Below are positions 20,799-31,236 of a stretch of DNA of 64,000 nt, piece by piece. Numbering within the stretch: position 1 is the first letter of the stretch; every line of letters begins with the position of its first letter. The notes below the pieces were generated by a model. It saw only the letters and a list, made by a program, of their open reading frames with translations, made no database searches and was not told the DNA's origin. The stretch spans positions 29,521-93,520 of the forward strand of contig NZ_JXWY01000039.1 in NCBI RefSeq assembly GCF_000934465.1. The letters are read 5' to 3'. The DNA comes from Staphylococcus microti (GTDB lineage Bacteria; Bacillota; Bacilli; Staphylococcales; Staphylococcaceae). The position numbers and the translations under genes are program-made.

Positions 20799-22343
20799 TT
20801 ATAAGTGCTCAGAAACTGTGCGACCTTGCATGTGAAGTACTAAGTAGTCTGGGCCACCTGCTTTTGAGTCTGTACCTGACATTTTGAAGCCACCGAATGG
20901 TTGGTAGCCAACAACGGCACCTGTACAACCACGGTTGAAGTATAAGTTACCAACCATGAAGTCACGGCGTGCTTGTTCTAATTTCATTCTGTTATTTGAA
21001 ATAACGCCACCTGTTAAACCATACTCTGTATCATTAGCAACTTGAATCGCTTCATCAAAGTCTTTTACTTTTGTGAAGCCGATGACTGGTCCGAAGATTT
21101 CTTCTTGCATAATACGAGAGTTAGGATCTAAGTCAGCAAAAATTGTTGGGTATACAAAGTTACCTGTTGATTCGTCGACGTTACCACCTGTCACTAAGCG
21201 ACCTTCTTCTTTACCAATTTCAATGTATTTTTTGATTTTGTCTAAAGATTTTTGGTCGATGACTGGACCGACATACGTATCTGGTTCAGCAGCGTTACCT
21301 ACTTTAATTTTTTCAGTTTCTGATTTAACACGCTCTAATAATTCATCATAAATATCTTGGTGCGCAATAACGCGTGAGCATGCTGAACATTTTTGTCCAG
21401 AGAAGCCAAATGCTGAGTATACGATAGCATCTGTCGCAACTTGTAAATCTGCTTCACTATCTACTACAAGGGCATCTTTACCACCCATTTCAGCGATAAC
21501 ACGTTTGATGTGGTTTTGACCTTCTTGAATAACAGCCGCTTTTTGAATAATTTCTTTACCTACATTTTTAGAACCTGTAAATGAAATTAAGCCAACATCT
21601 TTATTTTCGATTAAGAAGTCACCAATTTCGCTTGATGAACCTGGGATCCAGTTTACAACCCCTTTTGGTAATCCTGCTTCTTCAAGCACTTCCATAAATT
21701 TGTATGAAATAATCGGTGTATTCGATGATGGTTTTAATAAAACTGTGTTCCCCGTTACAACTGGTGCAACTGTTGTACCCGCCATAATCGCATAAGCAAA
21801 GTTCCATGGTGAAATAACAACACTCACACCTACTGGCAAGTAATCAAATTGGTTGTATTCACCAGGACGACTGTTCACTGCTTTACCATCTTTCAATTCA
21901 AGCATTTGTCGACCATAGTATTCCATGAAGTCAATTGCTTCTGCTGTATCAGCATCCGCTTCTTTCCAAGGTTTACCGCCTTCTTTAGATAACAACGCTG
22001 AAAATTCGTGCTTACGTTTTCTCGTAATCGCAGCTGCACGGAATAATACATTAGCACGTACTTTCGGATCAACATTTCTCCAAGTTTTAAACGCTTCTTT
22101 CGCTGCTTCTAGGGCTTTTTCTGCATGTTCTTTTGACGCTTTAGAAACATAGCCAATTGTTTCTTCTCTATTTGATGGATTATACACACGCGTTGTATCG
22201 TCAGTGTATACACGTTCTCCTCCAATAATGAGTGGATACGTTTGACCTAATTCACTTTCCACTTTTTCAAGGGCGCGAAAATAAGCTTTACGGTTCTCCT
22301 CTTTTGTGAAATCTGTAAATGGTTCATGTTTGTATGGAATCAT
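20799..22343 (-). CDS. rocA: Delta-1-pyrroline-5-carboxylate dehydrogenase
   Basis: Oxidises P5C/glutamate semialdehyde to glutamate with NAD. The 514 residues have the aldehyde dehydrogenase plan: [20 protein letters not shown], the catalytic Glu in [11 protein letters not shown] and the catalytic Cys in [13 protein letters not shown], then EEIFGPVIG. The length and [13 protein letters not shown] block are typical of monofunctional RocA rather than PutA. In S. aureus rocA is elsewhere; here it heads a contiguous rocA-rocD-gudB set. A strong promoter and cre site lie about 180 bases upstream. Confidence 0.93.
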   Translation of the reverse strand: MIPYKHEPFTDFTKEENRKAYFRALEKVESELGQTYPLIIGGERVYTDDTTRVYNPSNREETIGYVSKASKEHAEKALEAAKEAFKTWRNVDPKVRANVLFRAAAITRKRKHEFSALLSKEGGKPWKEADADTAEAIDFMEYYGRQMLELKDGKAVNSRPGEYNQFDYLPVGVSVVISPWNFAYAIMAGTTVAPVVTGNTVLLKPSSNTPIISYKFMEVLEEAGLPKGVVNWIPGSSSEIGDFLIENKDVGLISFTGSKNVGKEIIQKAAVIQEGQNHIKRVIAEMGGKDALVVDSEADLQVATDAIVYSAFGFSGQKCSACSRVIAHQDIYDELLERVKSETEKIKVGNAAEPDTYVGPVIDQKSLDKIKKYIEIGKEEGRLVTGGNVDESTGNFVYPTIFADLDPNSRIMQEEIFGPVIGFTKVKDFDEAIQVANDTEYGLTGGVISNNRMKLEQARRDFMVGNLYFNRGCTGAVVGYQPFGGFKMSGTDSKAGGPDYLVLHMQGRTVSEHL

Positions 22344-22510
22344 TCAAAAATCCTCCTTTGTTTTTTGAGAAAGCTTTATACTTATCATGACATAAAGTAC
22401 CATCATTTGTAAAAGATTTTTCAGTTTTTACAGAATTATCTAACACAAATACTTTTAGACTATTTTTACAGTCGACACAGGTACTTATTACATAATAATA
22501 TCCATCATAT

Positions 22511-22524
22511 AAAAGCGCTTTCAT
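22511..22524 (-). promoter_or_regulatory. CcpA-binding cre site at rocA
   Basis: The minus-strand sequence ATGAAAGCGCTTTTAT contains a near-ideal cre core (TGAAAGCGCTTT), one of the best-conserved forms. It lies immediately downstream of the -10, around the expected start of transcription, so bound CcpA would block rocA initiation. Confidence 0.8.
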
Positions 22525-22532
22525 TTACAAGC

Positions 22533-22562
22533 ATTATAGCCATAATTTGGACAAAATTGCAA
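22533..22562 (-). promoter_or_regulatory. Promoter of rocA
   Basis: TTGCAA (22562-22557 on the minus strand) and a perfect TATAAT (22538-22533), 18 bases apart. Transcription would start near 22526, inside the cre site. Confidence 0.7.
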
Positions 22563-22626
22563 CTATAACAAGCTTTATTTTATAAAAAATCCATTAGCAT
22601 TCATTTCTATCGTGTTTCAATTTTTT

Positions 22627-22680
22627 TGGAGCGGGACAGAAAGCTCATTTTTACAAAAAGTTTTCGTTGTCCCGCCCCGG
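22627..22680. repeat. Intergenic inverted repeat of the GCGGGAC type
   Basis: GCGGGACAGAAA and TTTTCGTTGTCCCGC form the arms of a hairpin of about 50 bases. Similar 'gggac' hairpin elements are common between staphylococcal genes. Confidence 0.6.
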
Positions 22681-22716
22681 CAAGGGTGACTAGAAGTGAA
22701 AAAGTTTTTTTAAACA

Positions 22717-22756
22717 CATTTTCACTTCAGACACCTACTGCCAATTAGTGCTTTCC
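22717..22756. repeat. Dispersed intergenic repeat, copy A
   Basis: About 40 bases (CATTTTCACTTC..CACCTACTGCCA.TTAGTG.TTTCC) recur at 48204-48245. An inverted partner AGAAGTGAAAA lies just before it at 22693, giving a stem-loop. Confidence 0.7.
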
Positions 22757-22981
22757 CCTAATTATTTAGGATGATTTTCCTTGTGTCGCAGCCCGTTCTT
22801 TTTCAAAATGTTCATATCCTTAATATTCGACAGCAAGAATTACGAATATGACCTAAAATTATAGCCTTTTTTGACGTAATCTCTGCTGTTTTTATTAATT
22901 TTATATGCTGTATAATTAGGATAATTTTCAGAAATATGCTATTATGAAGTTGTTAAATTTCAATCATATAAGGGGTTATGC

Positions 22982-23371
22982 ATGTTGAAGAAACAGTATC
23001 GTGTCGGTCAACATATCAAGGTGCGTGTGACTGGTATTCAACCCTACGGCGCTTTTGTTGAAACCCCTGACAATACTGAAGGCTTAATTCATATATCTGA
23101 AGTCATGGATGATTATGTCCATAATTTAAAAAAGCTTTTAACACCCGGTCAGATTGTCAAAGCAAAAATTCTTTCTATTGATGAGACCGGTAAGTTAAAT
23201 TTATCACTAAGGGACAATGATTATTTTAAAAATTATGAGCGTAAAAAAGTGAAACGTTCAGTATTGGATGAGATTAAAGAAACTGAGAAATACGGGTTTC
23301 AATCTTTAGCAGAACGGTTGCCAACTTGGGTGGAACAATCTAAGAAACGAATTGAAGATACATCTAAGTAA
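22982..23371 (+). CDS. S1 RNA-binding domain protein (CvfD / GSP13-like)
   Basis: 129 residues. The S1 domain fills residues 5-78 (VGQHIKVRVTGIQPYGAFVE, GLIHISEV, LSIDETGKLNLSL), followed by a basic tail. It matches the YugI/GSP13/CvfD family of small ribosome- or RNA-associated post-transcriptional regulators. AAGGGG stands about 8 bases before the ATG. It is single, with its own terminator, opposite to the DUF1871 gene. Confidence 0.82.
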   Translation: MLKKQYRVGQHIKVRVTGIQPYGAFVETPDNTEGLIHISEVMDDYVHNLKKLLTPGQIVKAKILSIDETGKLNLSLRDNDYFKNYERKKVKRSVLDEIKETEKYGFQSLAERLPTWVEQSKKRIEDTSK

Positions 23372-23382
23372 CACGTACATAA

Positions 23383-23422
23383 AAAACCTAGGTGCCAATG
23401 AGGCGTATCTAGGTTTATTTTT
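23383..23422 (+). terminator. Terminator of the S1-domain gene
   Basis: AAACCTAGGTGCC pairs with GGCGTATCTAGGTTT around a short loop, followed by ATTTTTT. Confidence 0.8.
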
Positions 23423-23462
23423 TAGCGTTGCGCTCCTGAACAAATATTAATGAAGTTAAGAT

Positions 23463-23501
23463 AAAACCCTAGGCACAGCATGTCACTATGTCTAGGGTTG
23501 C
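23463..23501 (-). terminator. Terminator of the DUF1871/cyclophilin pair
   Basis: AACCCTAGGCA and T.TCTAGGGTT pair across a loop, just downstream of the minus-strand stop at 23505; an A-run on the left gives the U-tract. Confidence 0.75.
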
Positions 23502-23504
23502 TTA

Positions 23505-23765
23505 TTAATTTACTTGGCATGTTTGTTGTAATTGAACCGCTTCTGTTGCTTTTTGTAAGCATGCATCTTTTGGAAGCGTCACTTCAAACGAAAACTGAAA
23601 AATCTGTTGGAATGCTTCTGCAATCGCAATGGGCTCTCCAAACTGATGCACGGCATCCATCATCTCATACACTTCTGCATCGCCTAATGTCGGGTCGTCA
23701 AAGTGCATAGGATTCCATGCTGCCAACAGTTGATATAATTGGATGTTCAATTCATTGTTTGCCAT
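23505..23765 (-). CDS. DUF1871 family protein
   Basis: An 86-residue protein of the DUF1871 family (AAWNPMHFDDPTLGDAEVYEMMDAVH is the conserved N-terminal block); function unknown. AAGGAG precedes the ATG. It lies 21 bases downstream of the cyclophilin gene on the same strand and shares a terminator with it, so the two are probably co-transcribed. Confidence 0.75.
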   Translation of the reverse strand: MANNELNIQLYQLLAAWNPMHFDDPTLGDAEVYEMMDAVHQFGEPIAIAEAFQQIFQFSFEVTLPKDACLQKATEAVQLQQTCQVN

Positions 23766-23786
23766 GATGCACGCTCCTTACTATGC

Positions 23787-24380
23787 TTATTCTTCAATAT
23801 CGATAGATTCGATGACAACGTCGTACATTGGCTTGTCTTGTGCACCTACACGTACGTTGGCAATGTCTTCTAATGTGTCTTCACCTTCAATTAATTGACC
23901 GAATACCGTATGCTTTTGATCTAACCAAGGTGTGCCGCCTTTTTCACGGTATGCTTCGGCGATTTCTTTTGGCCAGCCACCGGCTTCTAATTGATCTGCC
24001 ATTTGTGCTGGAATGTCTTTCATTTGTACGATAAAGAATTGTGAACCGTTTGTACCTGGGCCGGCATTCGCCATTGATAAGGCACCATAAATATTGAACG
24101 CTTGCATTGAGAACTCGTCTTCAAACGGGCCACCGTAAATGCTTTCGCCACCCATGCCCGTTGCTGTTGGGTCGCCACCTTGAATCATAAAGTCATTGAT
24201 GACACGGTGGAATGTCACGCCATCGTAGTAACCTTTTTTAGAAAGCTCCACGAAGTTTTTTACAGTTTTTGGTGCGATGTCGGGGAATAATTTTAATGTC
24301 ATATCCCCTTTATTTGTATGCATAACTACTTTGATTTCGTTATCTTGTATTTCTTTTGTCAATTGCGGGTAGTTTGTCAT
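23787..24380 (-). CDS. Cyclophilin-type peptidyl-prolyl isomerase
   Basis: Catalyses cis/trans isomerisation of proline peptide bonds in the cytoplasm (no signal peptide). The 197 residues show the cyclophilin signatures [36 protein letters not shown] and [13 protein letters not shown]. The active-site Arg is in FHR. The C-terminal part contains an insertion ([16 protein letters not shown]) usual in the staphylococcal PpiB homologue. Confidence 0.92.
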   Translation of the reverse strand: MTNYPQLTKEIQDNEIKVVMHTNKGDMTLKLFPDIAPKTVKNFVELSKKGYYDGVTFHRVINDFMIQGGDPTATGMGGESIYGGPFEDEFSMQAFNIYGALSMANAGPGTNGSQFFIVQMKDIPAQMADQLEAGGWPKEIAEAYREKGGTPWLDQKHTVFGQLIEGEDTLEDIANVRVGAQDKPMYDVVIESIDIEE

Positions 24381-24452
24381 TTTAATGCTCCATTCATGAT
24401 AAAATTAAATATACTTATTATTTTAACACATTTGAGAAAGGATGGAATTAAC

Positions 24453-24833
24453 ATGCTTTATCGTTTTGCACATAAAACAGGTGTCTATGTTGTTGAGGTC
24501 GTTGATGATACGAGCGATCAAACGTTAGTAAAGGTCGTTCAAGTCATTAAACATCCGAAACAAGGTGACTTACATAGTCCAAATGAAGTGGAAGGTGTGT
24601 TCTTTCATGAGCGCAAAGCATTAAGTCTCTATGAGAAACGCTATACGTCACAAAGTAAGTTAAAGCCTTTCGACGGCGAACGTCAAGACTATACGGATTC
24701 GTTGCAGCAAGCATTAACAGCGTTAGAGACTGAACTGCATCAAACAGATACGCCATATACGCGTACAGCTTTACAATGTCTTGAAAATTTGAAAGTTGAT
24801 TATGGGCGACAATATAAAGTGTCTTTTAAATAA
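24453..24833 (+). CDS. kapB: Kinase-associated protein B homologue (KapB)
   Basis: 126 residues resembling B. subtilis KapB, named for its effect on the sporulation phosphorelay. Staphylococci do not sporulate, so the role here is unknown. Conserved pieces are the N-terminal beta-barrel (HKTGVYVVEVVD, VLQVIKHPKQGDLHSP) and GVFFHERKALSLYEKR. The start at 24453 follows GAGAAAGGATGG; the longer ORF upstream starts inside the cyclophilin leader. It lies just before mnhA, as in S. aureus. Confidence 0.75.
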   Translation: MLYRFAHKTGVYVVEVVDDTSDQTLVKVVQVIKHPKQGDLHSPNEVEGVFFHERKALSLYEKRYTSQSKLKPFDGERQDYTDSLQQALTALETELHQTDTPYTRTALQCLENLKVDYGRQYKVSFK

Positions 24834-24963
24834 AAATGAATACATTTCTTCTTATTTAAAAGTGACTTGAACATGCGTACGAATGCGATGGGTCATGTTT
24901 TTCACACTATTCATAATCATGTATAATAAGCATATCGTATTATTTTTTAAGGGAGGACAATTT

Positions 24964-27381
24964 ATGAGTTGGTTACATATTGCGGTTCTCTTACCGCTGA
25001 TATTTGCACTGCTCATTCCTATTTTGTATCGCTTCTATAAACGCATACATTTAGGATGGTTTGTGTTACCGATTCCTTTTGTGTTGTTTATATACTTTTT
25101 ATCGTATATCAAACCTACTATGTCCGGACATTATACAGAACAGTCCGCTGCATGGATGCCACAAATCGGTATGAACTTTGACATTTATGTAGATGGGCTC
25201 AGCCTTTTATTCAGTTTATTAATAACAGGTATTGGTAGCCTAGTCGTACTCTATTCTATAAGTTATTTAAGTCAACAAGAGCAACTCGGTAACTTCTACT
25301 GTTACCTATTAATTTTTATGAGTGCGATGCTTGGTGTGGTTCTTTCAGATAACCTTTTAGTACTCTACTTCTTCTGGGAGCTCACATCATTCTCTAGTTT
25401 CTTACTCATCTCATTCTGGCGTCATAAAGAAAAATCACGCTACGGTGCGATGAAATCTATGATGATCACTGTTTTTGGTGGCTTATCACTACTCGGTGGT
25501 TTTATCTTACTTCATCAAGCTGCTGGTACATGGCGCATTCGAGAAATCATTGAAAACGTCTCAAGTATCCAATCATCGCCATTTTTCGTATTAGCGATGG
25601 TATTTATTATTCTTGGTGCGATGACAAAATCCGCACAGTTTCCATTTTACATTTGGTTACCTGATGCGATGGAAGCACCAACACCCGTCAGTGCGTATTT
25701 GCACTCAGCAACGATGGTTAAAGCAGGGATTTATTTAATCGCCCGTCTAACACCTATCTTTGCAGTATCACAAGGTTGGATTTGGACGGTCACAGCATTC
25801 GGTCTCGTTACCCTCTTCTGGGGTTCATTGAATGCAACGAAACAACAAGATTTAAAAGGAATTCTTGCCTTTTCAACTGTTTCTCAGCTCGGTATGATCA
25901 TGTCGATGCTCGGTATCGGTGCGGTGAGTTATCATTTTGAAGGTGCGGAAAGTCAACTTTATCTTGCTGCATTCAGCGCGGCGATTTTCCACTTGATTAA
26001 CCACGCAACGTTTAAAGGTGCGCTATTTATGATTACTGGTGCCGTTGACCATGCAACAGGAACACGTGATATTAAAAAATTAGGCGGTCTTATGACGATT
26101 ATGCCGATTTCATTCACATTGTCGATTATTACCGCGTTAAGTATGGCTGGTGTTCCACCATTTAACGGTTTCTTATCGAAAGAGCAATTTTTAGAAGCTA
26201 TGTTGACTGTAACAGAAGCAGGTATTTTCAGCTTAAATACTGTTGGCTTATTGTTACCTATCGTTGCGATTGTTGGTAGTATGTTTACGTTTGTTTATTC
26301 ATTCAAATTCATCTCGGAAATCTTCCTTGGTGAATACAAACCAGATGCACTACCACATAAAGCGCACGAATCGTCAATCTTGATGAATATTTCGCCAACG
26401 ATTTTAGCTATTTTAGTTATTGCAATCGGATTATTCCCTAGTCTTGTATCAGCACCATTTGTAGAGCCGGCAGCGAAAGCAATCGCAAATGTGGATACTG
26501 TTCATGCGGAATTCCATATGTGGCACGGTTTCACGCCAGCATTTTTTGCGACTTTAATCATTTATATTGTTGGTGCTGTGTTATTAGTAACTTTCAAATA
26601 CTGGGTCCCGGTTTTACGCAAATTGCCAAAAGCTTTAACGTTAAACCACTGGTACGATCAAACAGGTCGTTACACGCCTTACTATGCGACACAAATTACA
26701 CGCACGTACATGACAGGTTTTATTCGTAATAACTTAGTCATTATTTTCTCAATGATGATTTTAATTACATTCGTAACGTTGGTATTCGTACCATTTACGT
26801 TTGATTTTGTGAAAGTATCACCGGTTCGTCTGTACGAAATGATTTCTGTTATTACGATTATTGTCGCTGCAACAATGATTATGTTTGCACGTTCGCGTTT
26901 GTTCAGCATTATCATGTTAAGTGCAGTCGGTTATTCAATGGCGATCTTTTTCATTTTCTTCAACGCACCAGACTTAGCATTGACGCAATTCGTCGTTGAG
27001 ACCATTTCAACAGCATTGTTCTTATTATGTTTCTATCATTTACCAAATATGAGTCGTTATAATGAAACAACTTCTTATAAAATTGGAAACATCATCGTTT
27101 CTATTGGTGTCGGTGCAGTAGTAACGATTCTCGGTTTAATTGCATACGGCAACCGTCATTTTGATTCGATTAGTAGTTTTTATAAAGAACATGTTTACGA
27201 CTTAGCACAAGGTAAAAACATGGTTAACGTTATTTTAGTAGACTTCCGTGGTCTCGATACATTATTCGAGTCATCTGTACTCGGTATTGCAGGTATGGGT
27301 ATTTACACGTTAATTAAATTACGTGCGAAACACAAAAATGGTTATGAAAGGGTGGAGAAGATTGAACAGGCAAAAAAATGA
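24964..27381 (+). CDS. mnhA: Na+/H+ antiporter subunit A
   Basis: Largest subunit of the seven-part Mnh (Mrp-type) cation/proton antiporter. The 805 residues carry about 20 membrane segments. The NuoL-like proton-channel domain shows the family's glutamate in [13 protein letters not shown] and lysines in [36 protein letters not shown]; the C-terminal MrpB-like domain completes it. The start at 24964 has GGGAGG upstream. First gene of a tight operon ending at 30733. Confidence 0.95.
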   Translation: MSWLHIAVLLPLIFALLIPILYRFYKRIHLGWFVLPIPFVLFIYFLSYIKPTMSGHYTEQSAAWMPQIGMNFDIYVDGLSLLFSLLITGIGSLVVLYSISYLSQQEQLGNFYCYLLIFMSAMLGVVLSDNLLVLYFFWELTSFSSFLLISFWRHKEKSRYGAMKSMMITVFGGLSLLGGFILLHQAAGTWRIREIIENVSSIQSSPFFVLAMVFIILGAMTKSAQFPFYIWLPDAMEAPTPVSAYLHSATMVKAGIYLIARLTPIFAVSQGWIWTVTAFGLVTLFWGSLNATKQQDLKGILAFSTVSQLGMIMSMLGIGAVSYHFEGAESQLYLAAFSAAIFHLINHATFKGALFMITGAVDHATGTRDIKKLGGLMTIMPISFTLSIITALSMAGVPPFNGFLSKEQFLEAMLTVTEAGIFSLNTVGLLLPIVAIVGSMFTFVYSFKFISEIFLGEYKPDALPHKAHESSILMNISPTILAILVIAIGLFPSLVSAPFVEPAAKAIANVDTVHAEFHMWHGFTPAFFATLIIYIVGAVLLVTFKYWVPVLRKLPKALTLNHWYDQTGRYTPYYATQITRTYMTGFIRNNLVIIFSMMILITFVTLVFVPFTFDFVKVSPVRLYEMISVITIIVAATMIMFARSRLFSIIMLSAVGYSMAIFFIFFNAPDLALTQFVVETISTALFLLCFYHLPNMSRYNETTSYKIGNIIVSIGVGAVVTILGLIAYGNRHFDSISSFYKEHVYDLAQGKNMVNVILVDFRGLDTLFESSVLGIAGMGIYTLIKLRAKHKNGYERVEKIEQAKK

Positions 27382-27790
27382 TTTGATTTCGCAGTATTCA
27401 GCACTTATTATCTTTTTCCTTATCATGATGTTCGGCTTCTCACTCTTTCTAGCTGGACATTATACACCGGGTGGCGGCTTTATCGGTGGACTGCTCGTTT
27501 CGAGTTCACTCGTTATTATCGCAGTTGCATTTGATGTAAAGACGCTACGTAAAGTTTTTCCATGGGATTTCAAAAAACTCATTGGATTAGGCCTAACATT
27601 TTGTGTAAGTGCGCCAATGTTAAGTTGGACCTATGGTAAGAACTTTTTTACACATACGTCATTTGATATTCCGCTTCCACTATTAGCACCTATGCATTTG
27701 CATACGGCTGTTATATTCGATACAGGTGTATTGCTTGTCGTAGTCGGAACGGTATTGACGATAATTCTAACGATTGGAGAGAATGAGTAA
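27362..27790 (+). CDS. mnhB: Na+/H+ antiporter subunit B
   Basis: A 142-residue membrane protein with four helices; [17 protein letters not shown] is the MnhB/MrpB signature. The start is a TTG at 27362 ([12 protein letters not shown]): GGTGGAG lies 6 bases upstream and the N-terminus and length then match MnhB1 of S. aureus. The ATG at 27323 belongs to an out-of-family extension inside mnhA. It overlaps mnhA by 20 bases. Confidence 0.92.
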   Translation: MNRQKNDLISQYSALIIFFLIMMFGFSLFLAGHYTPGGGFIGGLLVSSSLVIIAVAFDVKTLRKVFPWDFKKLIGLGLTFCVSAPMLSWTYGKNFFTHTSFDIPLPLLAPMHLHTAVIFDTGVLLVVVGTVLTIILTIGENE

Positions 27791-28137
27791 TGGAAATAGT
27801 ATTGATTCTTGTTTGTGGCTTTTTAACTTCTATTAGCGTTTACCTCATTCTGTCTAAAAGTTTAATCAGAATTATTATTGGAACAGCTTTATTATCACAT
27901 GCCGCAAACTTATTTATTTTAACAATGGGTGGATTAAAGACAGGGAATGTGCCGATTTATGAAGAAGGCGTGAGTAACTATGTCGATCCTATTCCACAAG
28001 CATTGATTTTAACAGCGATTGTTATTTCATTCGCCGTGACAGCATTCTTTTTAGTACTAGCATTTAGAAGCTATAAAGAGCTGGGCACAGATAACGTAGA
28101 ACGTATGAAAGGGGTGCCACAAGAAGATGATGAATGA
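27790..28137 (+). CDS. mnhC: Na+/H+ antiporter subunit C
   Basis: A 115-residue, three-helix NuoK-like subunit. [18 protein letters not shown] and the intramembrane [20 protein letters not shown] are diagnostic. Its ATG shares one base with the mnhB stop (TAATG), and its end overlaps mnhD by eleven bases. Confidence 0.94.
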   Translation: MEIVLILVCGFLTSISVYLILSKSLIRIIIGTALLSHAANLFILTMGGLKTGNVPIYEEGVSNYVDPIPQALILTAIVISFAVTAFFLVLAFRSYKELGTDNVERMKGVPQEDDE

Positions 28138-29626
28138 GAACTTACTCGTCATGGTACTTGTTGTGCCAGTGATTACAGCCATTTCTTTATTATTTATCGG
28201 TTTACGCCCTTTCATTAAACGCTACGTGGCGTTAACGGGTGCACTCGTGACACTGGGCTTTGCATTGCTGAATCTTTATAACGTATGGCAAGCAGGTCAT
28301 CCAATTGTACTTGAACTCGGATCGTGGAAAGCACCTTACAGCATTGTGTTTGTCTTGGACTTATTCAGTGCATTACTCGTTACAACAAGTGTTATTATTA
28401 CAATCTTGATTATTTTATTTTCATATCAGTCGATTGGGCTTCATCGTGAAACGTATTATTACTATTTCACAGTGATGTTCATGTTAACTGGTATCAATGG
28501 TGCCTTTATTACAGGCGATATTTTCAACTTATTCGTCTTTTTTGAAGTCTTTTTAATGGCATCATACGGTTTAATGGTGATTGGTGGTACAAAAATTCAG
28601 CTTCAAGAAAGTGTTAAATACTTACTTGTGAACGTCGTATCCTCTGCATTTTTCGTCATTGCAGTCGGTATTTTGTACTCCGTTGTTGGGACGTTAAACA
28701 TGGCGGACATTAGTGTCAAACTTGATTCAGTGTATCAATCACATCCGGGTCTTGTCAGCATCGTCTTTATTTTGTTCATCTTTGTATTCGCAACAAAAGC
28801 CGGTGCATTCCCAATGTATGTATGGTTACCAGGCGCTTATTATGCACCGCCATTTGCGATTATCGCATTCTTCGGTGCATTGCTTACAAAAGTAGGTGTA
28901 TACGCGATTGCACGTACGATGAGCTTGTTCTTCCATGATACGTTGACATTCTCGCATTACACGATTTTAGCACTTGCGCTACTGACAATTATTTTCGGTT
29001 GTGTCGGTGCTGTCGGCTTTAGAGATACAAAACGTATTATTTTATACAACATTATGATTGCAGTCGGCGTTATCTTAGTCGGTGTGGCAATGATGAACGA
29101 AACAGGTATTGTCGGTGCGATTTACTATACATTACACGACATGCTTGTGAAAGCAGCACTGTTCTTCCTCATTGGGATTATGTATAAAATTACAAAAACA
29201 ACAGATTTACGTGACTTTGGTGGCTTGATCCATCACTATCCTGTGCTTGGTTGGACATACTTTATTGCGGCGTTAAGCTTAGCCGGGATTCCGCCATTCA
29301 GTGGTTTCTATGGTAAGTTATACATCGTTCAAGCAACATTTGAACGTGGCTTCTACGTGAGTGGGATTATCGTATTGCTTTCAAGCCTAGTCGTTCTGTA
29401 TTCAGTTATTAACATTTTCTTAAACGGCTTTTTCGGTAAAAGTTATGGCTATGTCTTTAATCCACACTTACATCACAGAGGATTACTTGCCGTGTCTATC
29501 CTAGCTGTTGTTATTACTGTCGCATTCGGTTTATTCGCTGGAGAACTTTATCCAATCGTTGCTGAAGCTGCGAAGTCGTTCTATCAACCAGATAGTTATA
29601 TTAATAGTGTATTGGAGGTGAAGTAA
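28127..29626 (+). CDS. mnhD: Na+/H+ antiporter subunit D
   Basis: A 499-residue NuoN/M-like channel subunit with about 14 helices. The helix with the conserved glutamate is [16 protein letters not shown]; the lysine region [21 protein letters not shown] and the family's [14 protein letters not shown] are visible. Two adjacent ATG codons (28127, 28130) follow AAAGGGGTG; either may be used. Confidence 0.95.
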   Translation: MMNENLLVMVLVVPVITAISLLFIGLRPFIKRYVALTGALVTLGFALLNLYNVWQAGHPIVLELGSWKAPYSIVFVLDLFSALLVTTSVIITILIILFSYQSIGLHRETYYYYFTVMFMLTGINGAFITGDIFNLFVFFEVFLMASYGLMVIGGTKIQLQESVKYLLVNVVSSAFFVIAVGILYSVVGTLNMADISVKLDSVYQSHPGLVSIVFILFIFVFATKAGAFPMYVWLPGAYYAPPFAIIAFFGALLTKVGVYAIARTMSLFFHDTLTFSHYTILALALLTIIFGCVGAVGFRDTKRIILYNIMIAVGVILVGVAMMNETGIVGAIYYTLHDMLVKAALFFLIGIMYKITKTTDLRDFGGLIHHYPVLGWTYFIAALSLAGIPPFSGFYGKLYIVQATFERGFYVSGIIVLLSSLVVLYSVINIFLNGFFGKSYGYVFNPHLHHRGLLAVSILAVVITVAFGLFAGELYPIVAEAAKSFYQPDSYINSVLEVK

Positions 29627-29627
29627 T

Positions 29628-30116
29628 ATGGCAGTACAAATCGTTGTAAACTTAGCACTTGCGATCTTTTGGTTATTTTTATCAGGCAGTTACACGATGA
29701 ACTCTTTCGTTCTCGGCTACTTATTCGCTATGGGGCTTGTGTTCCTTATGCGTAAACTGTTACCTGGTCGCTTTTATGTTGTAACACTGTATAACGTTGT
29801 GAAACTTGTATTCGTTTTTATTTCAGAATTAATCAAAGCGAATATCGGCGTATTGCGTATTATTCTTCAACCTCAGATTAAAAATGAATCAGCATTCTTT
29901 GTATATGAAACAGACTTGAAATACAAATGGGAAGTTGCCCTACTTTCCAACCTCATCACTTTAACACCTGGTACGGTCGTGATTGGGGTCAATGACGACA
30001 TGAAACGTTTATACATCCATTGCTTAGACTTCTCTACAAAAGAAGAAGAAGTCGCAGCAATTAAAGGGTCACTCGAAAAAGCTGTAAGAGAGGTCGGTGA
30101 ATACGATGAACTATGA
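29628..30116 (+). CDS. mnhE: Na+/H+ antiporter subunit E
   Basis: 162 residues: two N-terminal helices and a cytoplasmic domain with the MnhE block [20 protein letters not shown]. It begins one base after the mnhD stop, with GGAGGTG upstream, and overlaps mnhF by eleven bases. Confidence 0.93.
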   Translation: MAVQIVVNLALAIFWLFLSGSYTMNSFVLGYLFAMGLVFLMRKLLPGRFYVVTLYNVVKLVFVFISELIKANIGVLRIILQPQIKNESAFFVYETDLKYKWEVALLSNLITLTPGTVVIGVNDDMKRLYIHCLDFSTKEEEVAAIKGSLEKAVREVGEYDEL

Positions 30117-30399
30117 TATCTTTATTATTATTGCACTCGTGATTGTCGTACTCTCCATTTTAGCAATTCTCGTACGCGTAATTATGGGACCATCTTTGCC
30201 TGACCGCGTTGTCGCATTAGATGCGATTGGGATACAACTGATGGCAGTCATCGGCTTGTTCTCTATTATTTTAGGCACACGTTATATGATTGTAACGATT
30301 CTTCTTATTGGGATTCTTGCCTTCCTAGGTACAGCCGTATTCGCTAAATTTATGGATAAAGGAGAGGTGATTGAACATGACAGAAACAATCGTGATTAG
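30106..30399 (+). CDS. mnhF: Na+/H+ antiporter subunit F
   Basis: 97 residues and three helices, with the MnhF signature [19 protein letters not shown]. The start at 30106 (MNYDIFII) gives the usual family length. The ATG three codons upstream is also possible but has worse spacing to GAGAGGTCGG. Confidence 0.92.
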   Translation: MNYDIFIIIALVIVVLSILAILVRVIMGPSLPDRVVALDAIGIQLMAVIGLFSIILGTRYMIVTILLIGILAFLGTAVFAKFMDKGEVIEHDRNNRD

Positions 30400-30733
30400 T
30401 ATCGGCCTCATCCTTGTTATTACAGGTGCCTTATTTAGCGCACTTGCTGCTATCGGTATGTTGCGCTTAGACGATGTGTATTCACGTGCACATGCTGCCG
30501 GTAAAGCGGCGACACTCGGTACGATGTTATTGCTCACAGGTACATTTATTTACTTTATCGGTAAAGAAGGCTACGTAAACTTCCACCTATTGATTGGGAT
30601 TGTGTTCGTATTTATTACCGGCCCTATCGCCAGTCACATGGTATTAAAAGCAGCCTACAACTTGAAAACACCTGCTTCTAAACGTTTAAAACTAGATGAA
30701 GTGAAAAAAGACCTTGATGGCACGAAGCTATAA
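30377..30733 (+). CDS. mnhG: Na+/H+ antiporter subunit G
   Basis: 118 residues, three helices, with [21 protein letters not shown] as the PhaG/MnhG signature. The ATG at 30377 follows AAGGAGAGGTG at good spacing, better than the TTG two codons earlier. Last gene of the operon; a strong terminator follows. Confidence 0.93.
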   Translation: MTETIVISIGLILVITGALFSALAAIGMLRLDDVYSRAHAAGKAATLGTMLLLTGTFIYFIGKEGYVNFHLLIGIVFVFITGPIASHMVLKAAYNLKTPASKRLKLDEVKKDLDGTKL

Positions 30734-30744
30734 GCACATTTATC

Positions 30745-30784
30745 AAAGCGTACAGTCAATGTGAGTTGATTGTGCGCTTTTTAT
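30745..30784 (+). terminator. Terminator of the mnh operon
   Basis: AAAGCGTACAGTCAA and TTGATTGTGCGCTTT form a long, slightly imperfect stem followed by TTTATT, 12 bases after mnhG. Confidence 0.85.
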
Positions 30785-30791
30785 TATGCAC

Positions 30792-30826
30792 AAAAAAGCG
30801 GAACAGCCGTTAAGCCATTCCACTTA
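30792..30826 (-). terminator. Terminator of the thioesterase gene
   Basis: Minus-strand stem AAGTGGAATGGC / GGCTGTTCCGCTT followed by TTTTTTG, 12 bases past the stop at 30838. Confidence 0.75.
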
Positions 30827-30837
30827 ATTGTTGTTAT

Positions 30838-31212
30838 TTATTTACGTGTTTTAATGAGCAATGTGCCACGCATCACACTAATTAATGCCCCTTTATCATC
30901 TGTGATACGAATATCCCATACGTGTGTTGTGCGCCCTTGATGTAAAATCGTTGCTTCAGCATACACATATCCATCTGTTGCTGACTTCATATGGTTCGTA
31001 TTCATTTCTAAGCCGACAGGAATTTCTTTTGTTGTATCTACTAAATTGGCCGAACCGATTGAACATGCCGTTTCACCTAATGCCATGGTTGCCCCACCGT
31101 GTAAATAGCCAAACGGTTGTTTCACACGATCGCTTACGGGCATTGACATTTTAATGTAACCTGTACGTTGCGCTATAACTTGCATTTCTAACAGTTCTAC
31201 TAAGTTTGTCAT
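30838..31212 (-). CDS. Hotdog-fold thioesterase (PaaI/MenI-like)
   Basis: A 124-residue single-hotdog protein; GYLHGGATMALGETACSIGS carries the catalytic helix with its acidic residue, and the strand GRTTHVWDIRITDDKG follows. Members hydrolyse acyl-CoA or aromatic CoA esters; a role as DHNA-CoA thioesterase (menaquinone synthesis) is possible but not shown. Starts at 31212, 31215 (ATG ATG) or a GTG at 31230 are possible; 31212 is best placed behind GGGAG. It lies 24 bases after the carrier gene and is probably co-transcribed with it. Confidence 0.8.
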   Translation of the reverse strand: MTNLVELLEMQVIAQRTGYIKMSMPVSDRVKQPFGYLHGGATMALGETACSIGSANLVDTTKEIPVGLEMNTNHMKSATDGYVYAEATILHQGRTTHVWDIRITDDKGALISVMRGTLLIKTRK

Positions 31213-31236
31213 CATACTCCCTACTTTCACTCTGTA

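Larger units (their letters stand above)
22344..22981. other. Intergenic region between rocA and the S1-domain gene
   Basis: 638 bases without a credible gene. From right to left it holds the S1-gene upstream region, a dispersed repeat and hairpins (22627-22756), the rocA promoter and cre site, and a rocA leader of about 180 nt in which I see no known riboswitch. Confidence 0.6.
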
